This document shows, in pieces, positions 1-4,295 of a stretch of 5,336 bases of DNA (the stretch's first letter is position 1; the number at the start of each line of letters is the position of its first letter). Source of the DNA: Thermoprotei archaeon (GTDB lineage: Archaea > Thermoproteota > Thermoprotei > QMSL01 > B3-G16); the NCBI GenBank assembly GCA_021158375.1, contig JAGGUS010000266.1, positions 1-5,336 on the forward strand, in the 5' to 3' direction. Position numbers and translations under genes: made by a program. The notes beneath the pieces were generated by a model. It was not told where the DNA came from and did no database searches. It worked only from the letters and a program-made list of their open reading frames with translations.

Positions 1-1
1 T

Positions 2-211
2 AAATTCGTTAAGGCTGTAGAGGAAGCTCTGGCATCTGATAAGATAGTCCTGGGTACAGTTCATATGAGGGCATCTCATCCCCTAGCAAGACGTATAAGA
101 CAAGGTTTAGTAAGCAACGTCGTCGTAATTCAAGTCACTTATAAGAACAGGGATATACTGCCTGAGCAATTATATAAAGAGGTCATCTCCTATGTTAGTA
201 GGAGGCATTGA
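2..211 (+). CDS. Partial THEP1/NTPCR-type nucleoside-triphosphatase (C-terminal end)
   Basis: This is the last 69 residues of a gene that begins left of the window, read in frame from base 2 to the TGA at 209-211. It shows a helix (FVKAVEEAL), then KIVLGTVHMR, a basic stretch with HPLARRIR, and VTYKNRDILPEQL before a short end. The order LGT-(basic segment)-VT.NRD.LP matches the C-terminus of the THEP1/NTPCR family of P-loop NTPases, which hydrolyse NTPs in vitro and whose cellular role is unclear. The Walker A and B motifs would lie outside the window, so the NTPase activity cannot be confirmed here. The 3' end overlaps rnhB by 20 bases, which suggests co-transcription. A different P-loop protein with a similar tail is possible but less likely. 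Confidence 0.72.
   Translation, partial: KFVKAVEEALASDKIVLGTVHMRASHPLARRIRQGLVSNVVVIQVTYKNRDILPEQLYKEVISYVSRRH
179..183 (+). promoter_or_regulatory. Ribosome binding site of rnhB, inside the upstream gene
   Basis: GAGGT lies 8 bases before the ATG at 192 and within the coding sequence of the upstream NTPase. It supports the ATG at 192 as the rnhB start and suggests translational coupling between the overlapping genes. Confidence 0.55.
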
Positions 212-857
212 TGAGGCCGGGCGGGGCCCAGTAGTAGGGCCTATGGTAGTCGCTGGTATAGTTATCTCTGACAGCGATATAGATTACTTAGTTAAGCTCG
301 GTGTAAAGGATTCGAAGAAGCTTTCACAGAAGACTAGATCTAAGCTATTACCTGAAATATTATCTAGAGCTCAAGAGGTAGTAGTTGAGTATGTTCCTCC
401 CAGCCTTATAGATAGGTATGTCTTAAATAAATTGCATGGTGGGCTCAATCAGCTAGAAGTTGAAGTAATTGCCAGTATAATAATGAGGTTAAGCGCATCT
501 AAGATAATAGTGGACGTACCCGATGTAAAGCCTGAACGATTTAGAAGGAGGCTTCTTGAGCGCATAGATAAAGGTAGTAAGGTACGTTTAGTAGTAGCCC
601 ATCATGCAGACGAAAAATTTCCTGTAGTATCCGCAGCAAGCATCATTGCTAAGGTATTTCGTGATGAAATAATTCGTGAGTTACATGGTTTCTATGGAGA
701 CTTCGGTTCGGGTTACCCTTCCGATAGCAAAACAAGAGCTTTCATAGACTACTGTATTACTAAGGGTCATCTTCCACCTGTTATTAGAAAATCATGGGCC
801 ACTCTTAAGAGTTTAAGATCTAAGTTTCTTCAAACAACATTAAACGACTTCCTTTAG
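192..857 (+). CDS. rnhB: Ribonuclease HII
   Basis: RNase HII cuts the RNA strand of RNA-DNA hybrids and nicks 5' of single ribonucleotides left in DNA. The 221-residue length fits archaeal members. The N-terminus has the GIDEAGRG motif with catalytic D7 and E8. The third acidic residue is D108 in IIVDVPD, and the fourth is D140 in HHADEKFPVVSAASIIAKV. GSGYPSD (172-178) carries the conserved Tyr (Y175) of the type 2 substrate-recognition region. All four catalytic acids are present, so the enzyme should be active. The ATG at 192 places DEAGRG at the usual distance from the start and has a GAGGT site upstream. The start lies inside the preceding NTPase gene (20-base overlap), and the TAG stop overlaps the stop of the convergent regulator gene by 4 bases. 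Confidence 0.97.
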   Translation: MLVGGIDEAGRGPVVGPMVVAGIVISDSDIDYLVKLGVKDSKKLSQKTRSKLLPEILSRAQEVVVEYVPPSLIDRYVLNKLHGGLNQLEVEVIASIIMRLSASKIIVDVPDVKPERFRRRLLERIDKGSKVRLVVAHHADEKFPVVSAASIIAKVFRDEIIRELHGFYGDFGSGYPSDSKTRAFIDYCITKGHLPPVIRKSWATLKSLRSKFLQTTLNDFL

Positions 858-1774
858 GTACTTTCTATAAGCTCATCTACCTTTGAGGAGAATTCATTAA
901 ATGTCACTACAGGTACTCCTTCTACATCGTAATTTTGTCTGTATCTATTGGTCACTATTAAGCTCTTTGCATCTACTATCTCGGCTACCTCTATCATTAG
1001 TCTGATCCTCTTAACTATTCGTGGATCTATTTCTCTTCTGGCTTGTAACACTATCTTTCTCTCCTTTCTATTATCTGAGGCTGCTATATTAAATGGCGCC
1101 CTCTTGATAGAGACTGTTCTTAATCCGTATTCCTCTAGAATCCTCTTAGTCCTCAATACTAATACGTCTTCTTCTTCCTCATCTCTTGGTATCTCTTTAC
1201 ACTCCCATCCGAATACATCTATTGGTTCGATTAACCTTTGGGAGAGTTCCTCTTCAAGTCTTATTGCTACTTCTAAACTGGCATACATAGTCCCTCGTTC
1301 ATATTCATATATAGCTTTCCTAGTTACACCTACTCTACTAGCTATTTCCCCTAAAGATAATCCCTCCTCCTCTCTAATCTTCCTCAATTTATGACCGTTA
1401 ATTTTAACGAGGATTCCACCTCTCTTAACTATAGCTATAGGGAGCTCTTTGCCTCTTATAGCTTTATCAAATGTTTCTGGTCTTAAAGCCCTCACTCCAT
1501 ATCTCTCATAGACGATGCCTTCTATTAACTCGCCTCTTCTACTCCTAAGCCCAACTATTATTGGTGCCGTATTAAGTGCATAGGATACCTTCTTCATATC
1601 ATTAGCCTGTATCCTGGATACGCTATCAACATTATCAACCGCTTTTATCAGAATGGCTCTTCTATCTCTTTTAGCCACTATGTCGAAACATATATCCTCC
1701 TCAATACATTGCTTTACCTTAAATCCTTCCCTCTTTAATGACTTAGCTACCTCTTCTATCAACTCTTCACGCAT
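854..1774 (-). CDS. Archaeal HTH-type transcriptional regulator (COG1395/MF_00584-like)
   Basis: The 306-residue protein has a Cro/C1 (XRE) helix-turn-helix at about 128-182. Helix 2 is around LSLGEIASRVGV and the recognition helix is around TRKAIYEYERG. The N-terminal domain (about 1-115) starts with a helix and then FDIVA..AILIK, which resembles the beta-hairpin core of PD-(D/E)XK nucleases with the usual Glu replaced by Ile, so it is probably inactive. The C-terminal domain (about 205-300) has a similar layout with FNIAA..KIVLQA. The length and the position of the HTH match the 'putative HTH-type transcriptional regulatory protein' family found across archaea. Its target is not known to me. 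The ATG at 1774 has no Shine-Dalgarno sequence, and a TATA-like box places the likely transcript start about 10 bases upstream, so the mRNA may be nearly leaderless. It lies just downstream of flpA but appears to have its own promoter. Confidence 0.85.
   Translation of the reverse strand: MREELIEEVAKSLKREGFKVKQCIEEDICFDIVAKRDRRAILIKAVDNVDSVSRIQANDMKKVSYALNTAPIIVGLRSRRGELIEGIVYERYGVRALRPETFDKAIRGKELPIAIVKRGGILVKINGHKLRKIREEEGLSLGEIASRVGVTRKAIYEYERGTMYASLEVAIRLEEELSQRLIEPIDVFGWECKEIPRDEEEEDVLVLRTKRILEEYGLRTVSIKRAPFNIAASDNRKERKIVLQARREIDPRIVKRIRLMIEVAEIVDAKSLIVTNRYRQNYDVEGVPVVTFNEFSSKVDELIEST
1229..1393 (-). other. Cro/C1-type helix-turn-helix domain of the regulator
   Basis: These bases encode residues 128-182 of the 854-1774 protein. 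The segment begins HKLRKIREEEGLS and continues with EIASRVGVTRKAIYEYERG, the classical spacing of an XRE HTH. It sits in the middle of the protein between two larger domains, not at an end as in most small XRE repressors. Confidence 0.85.
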
Positions 1775-1805
1775 GTTTTTCTACTTTTATGATTAATTAA
1801 AGAAT

Positions 1806-1813
1806 CTTTTATA
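1806..1813 (-). promoter_or_regulatory. Probable TATA box of the HTH regulator gene
   Basis: On the - strand the sequence reads GATATAAAAG in the 62-base gap between flpA and the regulator gene. It is centred about 36 bases upstream of the ATG. At the usual 25-base distance transcription would start near 1785, leaving a leader of only about 10 bases. The leader sequence (AAAAGTAGAAAAAC) has no anti-16S match. Read-through from flpA is also possible. Confidence 0.5.
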
Positions 1814-1836
1814 TCTAATGTCACTCTTCTATTCTC

Positions 1837-2547
1837 TTACTTTTTAGGAATCTTCCTAGCAACTACGAACGCATGTGCCTCATCAAATGGCTCTAAGTGC
1901 ACTACGTCCACTATTTCGAATCCTCTTTCTTTAAGCGTATCTATTTCTCTCTTATAAGTCTCCGAGGGCTTCTGTGTAACATCTATGCTCATTGCCTTTA
2001 TTGCAATCATTGCCCATCCCTCGTCCTTTAGAAAGACATCCGCGTTATCTGCTAATATCTTGCTTTGGAACGGCTGGGCTATATCCGCATATATTACATC
2101 AACTTGTGGCACTATGGCTCTGTACAATGTTGGGAATTGAGCGTCCGCTAATATAGGTATCATGTTCTTCCGAGGCTCACATCTTTCAATAAATTCCCTC
2201 ATTACTCTATGTGCAAACTCTACTGCATAAACAGCGCCTTTCGGCCCTATTATGTCTGCTACATGGCTTGCTGTGGTTCCTGATGCCGCTCCTAGGTACA
2301 GGACCTTATAACCCTCATCAAGTGGTACTGTACTAATCCCCTTTAGAATAGCCGCCGCTAATTTACTTCTATAAGGATTCCATATCCTATATTCTACATC
2401 TCCCCACTTTATCAAGGGCTCCCCGTATACTCTATGACCGGGTACCAGGTTCTTAGTAGCAAGTTTTTCGCTTCCATCTTCATATCTAACCCAATATACA
2501 TTCTTAACTTTTTCATGAGGTCTCACATCCACCACTTCAAGGCTCAT
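1837..2547 (-). CDS. flpA: Fibrillarin-like rRNA/tRNA 2'-O-methyltransferase
   Basis: This is the SAM-dependent catalytic subunit of the archaeal box C/D RNP, which methylates the 2'-OH of rRNA and tRNA nucleotides chosen by guide RNAs. It acts with Nop5 and L7Ae. The 236 residues comprise a small N-terminal beta domain (about 1-55) and a Rossmann methyltransferase domain. The SAM-binding motif is VLYLGAASGTT (82-92), E110 is the likely ribose-binding acid, and AD at 134-135 lines the adenine pocket. The K-D-K-H tetrad of this family is visible as K62 (YRSKLAAAI), D155 (YADIAQ), K184 (AIKAM) and H225 (EAHAFV). Nothing key is missing. The ATG at 2547 lies 6 bases after the nop5 stop and has a very strong ribosome binding site that overlaps that stop, so translation is probably coupled to nop5. 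Confidence 0.98.
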   Translation of the reverse strand: MSLEVVDVRPHEKVKNVYWVRYEDGSEKLATKNLVPGHRVYGEPLIKWGDVEYRIWNPYRSKLAAAILKGISTVPLDEGYKVLYLGAASGTTASHVADIIGPKGAVYAVEFAHRVMREFIERCEPRKNMIPILADAQFPTLYRAIVPQVDVIYADIAQPFQSKILADNADVFLKDEGWAMIAIKAMSIDVTQKPSETYKREIDTLKERGFEIVDVVHLEPFDEAHAFVVARKIPKK

Positions 2548-2553
2548 ATATTA

Positions 2554-2563
2554 TCACCTCCTT
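2554..2563 (-). promoter_or_regulatory. Strong flpA ribosome binding site overlapping the nop5 stop codon
   Basis: On the - strand AAGGAGGTGA is close to a full match to the anti-Shine-Dalgarno end of 16S rRNA and ends 6 bases before the flpA ATG. Its last three bases are the TGA stop of nop5, and the AGG AGG before it are the last two Arg codons of Nop5. A second AGGAGG (2578-2583) lies about 20 bases further upstream inside the same Arg-rich coding stretch. Confidence 0.85.
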
Positions 2564-3762
2564 CTTTTTCTACCTCTCCTCCTTCTAGCGGGGGCTCTCT
2601 TCCTAGGTGGAGGCTTAGCATACAATTTCTTTATCTCCTCTATTCTTTTATCTAACATCTCTTTAAGCTCTCTTGCTCTAAATTCTCCTGTAAATGCATC
2701 AAGCCTTGCAGCTATGGCTAGTTTTGCTGCTAGCGCTCTTGCTATCTTTCCTCTTTGCCATCTAGGCGCTCTATGAATTGCAGGATACTGAAATATTACA
2801 CCATGCTTTGGTGGCTTGCCTCCCGTCCTCAATGCTCTGAATAGCGCCTTCTCCGCTCCTAGTACCTGTATAGTGCTGGCTGGGAGGATTGCTAGTTTCT
2901 GCAATCCTCCTGCTAATGCTATTAATCTTGCACCTAATAATGGACCTACTAACTCTCTTATGTTCGGTGCTACCTCTTTCATTGCCTCATCGATGTACTC
3001 CCTAAGCCTCCTTCTAAGCTCATAAAGCTCTGTACCTATTCTCGCTAGCTCCTTTAAGGGCTCTATGTCGAACTCTGCCATATCAGCTCCCATGCTTTTG
3101 GTAGCTTTTTCCGCTATAATCCCTGCCTTTTTAGAAGGAATTCCTAACTTCTTCAGGTTGTCTTCTGTAAAGTTTTGCCTTAATCCAAGTTCGTAAACTA
3201 ACCTTATATAATCCCTATGATCTCTTATCTCATCATTAAGTTCGGGGAAGTGTAGGCTATACCACTCCCTAATTCTTGATGCGAAGAGATTTAGAGTTCT
3301 ATCTATCTCATCTATCGCCGAAATTGCTTGCGCTATAAGTAAATCTCTTTTCTCAACTGCTTTTCTCACTTTTCTTCGTGTTACTATGTAACTTATTTCT
3401 TGCAGGTAACTAATGTATTCGCTCACATTCTTAACTCTTCCCCACTCTTTAGCTAAATCTAATAACTTCTCCCTTACTACTTTTCCTCCTAAACTCGGTA
3501 ATTCATACGATACGCTTAACCCTAGCTTTTGTGCTATTTTCCTAGCAAGCTCTGCGTTTTCAACAACAATCTCATTTACACCCTTTTCCTTAAGTCTACT
3601 ACACAATTTCTCGATCTCTTCTATCAGTTCTCCCTCTTCTAACTTAATTAATCTATCAGCTACTGCTTCCTTATCCTCAGGGAATACCTCTTTATCTATC
3701 ACGTTTCCCTCTTCGTCCGTCGCGACTATTCCAAATATTGTCTCCACTAGATAAGCTCTCAA
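2554..3762 (-). CDS. nop5: Nop5 (Nop56/58 homologue), box C/D RNP scaffold protein
   Basis: Nop5 bridges fibrillarin to L7Ae and the guide RNA in the box C/D RNP. The 402-residue protein has an N-terminal fibrillarin-binding domain (about 1-120), a helical coiled-coil dimerisation region (about 125-260), and the C-terminal Nop domain. The Nop domain carries the signature LPASTIQVLGAEKALFRAL (GAEK at 302-305) followed by KHGVIFQ. The chain ends in a basic tail (about 385-402) rich in Arg and Lys, with every Arg encoded by AGA or AGG. The start is TTG at 3762: an in-frame TGA lies 6 bases upstream, the residues MRAYLVETIFG match the usual Nop5 N-terminus, and a GTGGTGAT site sits 5 bases before it. 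It is the first gene of the nop5-flpA operon. Confidence 0.97.
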   Translation of the reverse strand: MRAYLVETIFGIVATDEEGNVIDKEVFPEDKEAVADRLIKLEEGELIEEIEKLCSRLKEKGVNEIVVENAELARKIAQKLGLSVSYELPSLGGKVVREKLLDLAKEWGRVKNVSEYISYLQEISYIVTRRKVRKAVEKRDLLIAQAISAIDEIDRTLNLFASRIREWYSLHFPELNDEIRDHRDYIRLVYELGLRQNFTEDNLKKLGIPSKKAGIIAEKATKSMGADMAEFDIEPLKELARIGTELYELRRRLREYIDEAMKEVAPNIRELVGPLLGARLIALAGGLQKLAILPASTIQVLGAEKALFRALRTGGKPPKHGVIFQYPAIHRAPRWQRGKIARALAAKLAIAARLDAFTGEFRARELKEMLDKRIEEIKKLYAKPPPRKRAPARRRRGRKRRR

Positions 3763-3767
3763 ATATC

Positions 3768-3775
3768 ATCACCAC
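3768..3775 (-). promoter_or_regulatory. Ribosome binding site that fixes the TTG start of nop5
   Basis: On the - strand GTGGTGAT ends 5 bases before the TTG at 3762. A nearby ATG (in ATGATATTTG) is in a different frame, and there is no in-frame ATG or GTG upstream before the TGA. The site and its spacing are the same as those before rps30e. Confidence 0.75.
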
Positions 3776-3801
3776 TTCTCATTTTTACTCTAATACAACA
3801 C

Positions 3802-3812
3802 CTTTAATAAAG
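3802..3812 (-). promoter_or_regulatory. Probable TATA box of the nop5-flpA operon
   Basis: On the - strand the sequence is CTTTATTAAAG, centred about 45 bases upstream of the TTG start. The standard 25-base spacing puts the transcript start near 3782, giving a leader of about 20 bases that contains the GTGGTGAT site. Another AT-rich stretch (GGATAAAC, near 3823-3832) is a weaker alternative. Confidence 0.5.
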
Positions 3813-3879
3813 CATCGCTTAGAAGTTTATCCCTCATACTGCTTACGTTATGTATCCTCTTAATCCTTACTCAATTAAC

Positions 3880-3889
3880 TTGCATGCAA
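3880..3889. repeat. 10-base perfect palindrome
   Basis: TTGCATGCAA reads the same on both strands. It lies in the shared intergenic region, about 70 bases upstream of the nop5 TATA box and about 120 upstream of the rps30e one. It could be a dimeric repressor or activator site, but a single short palindrome in AT-rich DNA may also be chance. Confidence 0.3.
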
Positions 3890-4003
3890 TTACTAATGAT
3901 CTCAATAATTCATAAGATTAGATTTTGTTATGATTTTTATCCTATCTCTGCTCTCTCCCTTATCTTATGTCAATTCATTAACATACGTTTCATCATAGTG
4001 CGG

Positions 4004-4015
4004 AAAATATATTAA
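4004..4015 (+). promoter_or_regulatory. Probable BRE/TATA box of rps30e
   Basis: AAAATATATTAA follows CGG and is centred about 38 bases before the ATG at 4048. A start site about 25 bases downstream of the box would fall near 4035, leaving a short leader of about 12 bases that still contains GTGGTGAT. Confidence 0.55.
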
Positions 4016-4034
4016 CTCAGGTGCTATATCTTAT

Positions 4035-4042
4035 GTGGTGAT
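4035..4042 (+). promoter_or_regulatory. Ribosome binding site of rps30e
   Basis: GTGGTGAT ends 5 bases before the ATG at 4048. The sequence and spacing are identical to the site in front of nop5 on the other strand. Confidence 0.7.
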
Positions 4043-4047
4043 ACTAC

Positions 4048-4239
4048 ATGCCATCACACGGATCATTAACTAAGGCTGGTAAGGTTCGTAGTCAGACTCC
4101 TCGTATACCTCCTAAGCCAAAGAAGAACCTAGTTCCTAGAAGGCGAAATCTACGCAACTATAAGCGTAGAATAATATACACATCAATGGGTAAGCCTTGG
4201 CCGATAATACACAGAACAGTGAAGAAATGGGCTCTATAA
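4048..4239 (+). CDS. rps30e: 30S ribosomal protein S30e
   Basis: This is a small-subunit ribosomal protein shared by archaea and eukaryotes and absent from bacteria. In humans it is made as a fusion with a ubiquitin-like domain, but here it stands alone. The 63-residue, strongly basic protein begins MPSHGSLTKAGKVRSQTP, the near-invariant S30e N-terminus, and continues with a proline/lysine stretch (IPPKPKKNLVPRRRNLRNY) typical of the family. The ATG at 4048 is supported by the GTGGTGAT site, a TATA-like box upstream and the conserved N-terminus. It is the first gene of a + strand pair with gatD and is divergent from nop5-flpA. Confidence 0.96.
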   Translation: MPSHGSLTKAGKVRSQTPRIPPKPKKNLVPRRRNLRNYKRRIIYTSMGKPWPIIHRTVKKWAL

Positions 4240-4244
4240 AATAG
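4234..4244 (+). promoter_or_regulatory. Possible TATA box of gatD at the rps30e stop codon
   Basis: CTATAAAATAG overlaps the last codons and the TAA of rps30e and is centred about 57 bases before the gatD TTG. It could give gatD a separate leader of roughly 30 bases. Co-transcription from the rps30e promoter is equally plausible. Confidence 0.3.
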
Positions 4245-4259
4245 ATAAACAATTATCTA
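4242..4259. repeat. Short AT-rich inverted repeat between rps30e and gatD
   Basis: TAGATAA (4242-4248) and TTATCTA (4253-4259) are perfect 7-base complements around a 4-base ACAA loop. As RNA this is a weak hairpin directly after the rps30e stop. No U-tract follows, so it is not a clear terminator. It could be an mRNA end or stability element, or chance in AT-rich DNA. Confidence 0.3.
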
Positions 4260-4283
4260 ATTCATCGCTCACTTATTTAATTG

Positions 4284-4289
4284 AAGGTG
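4284..4289 (+). promoter_or_regulatory. Ribosome binding site supporting the TTG start of gatD
   Basis: AAGGTG lies 6 bases before the TTG at 4296. The only other in-frame candidates after the TAA at 4278 are TTG 4281 and GTG 4287. GTG 4287 overlaps this site, and TTG 4281 has no site in front of it. Confidence 0.6.
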
Positions 4290-4295
4290 CTTCTC

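Larger units (their letters stand above)
3763..4047. other. Divergent intergenic region between nop5 and rps30e
   Basis: This 285-base stretch is the largest non-coding interval in the window. The outer parts hold the nop5 promoter and ribosome binding site (3768-3812) and the rps30e promoter and ribosome binding site (4004-4042). The middle, about 3830-4000, holds a 10-base palindrome TTGCATGCAA (3880-3889), a pyrimidine-rich tract (about 3934-3966), and one copy of a 10-base direct repeat (TATCTTATGT at 3961-3970, second copy at 4027-4036). I see no convincing ORF, tRNA or complete box C/D RNA in it. Confidence 0.75.

Noticed and set aside
214..242. GC-rich inverted repeat (AGGCC and GGCCT) near the start of rnhB
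   Set aside because: The GC-rich bases come from Gly/Ala/Arg/Pro codons of the conserved EAGRGPVVGP motif, and the stem is only 5 pairs.
207..271. TTGATGA followed by CTGA about 54 bases later at the start of rnhB, resembling a C/D RNA
   Set aside because: The C box has T at the purine position, there is no terminal stem and no C'/D' pair, and the bases encode the conserved GIDEAGRG region.
948..1394. 148-codon open frame on the + strand opposite the regulator gene
   Set aside because: It is an antisense shadow with a low-complexity Ser/Leu-rich product, no ribosome binding site and no recognisable domain.
3413..3754. 113-codon open frame on the + strand opposite the nop5 N-terminus
   Set aside because: It is an antisense shadow of a conserved gene with a Ser-rich product and no start signals. 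The same holds for the open frames at 2434-2655 and 2816-3025 on the + strand and 5084-5275 on the - strand.
3767..3774. GTGATGA C-box-like motif in the nop5 leader, which might bind L7Ae as a kink-turn
   Set aside because: The bases are explained by the ribosome binding site. The nearest CTGA is about 90 bases into the coding region, and no supporting stem is visible.
3935..3996. Possible box C/D guide RNA on the - strand, starting at ATGATGA (complement of 3990-3996)
   Set aside because: The C box matches, but no CTGA D box follows on that strand in the rest of the intergenic region, so no complete guide RNA can be built.
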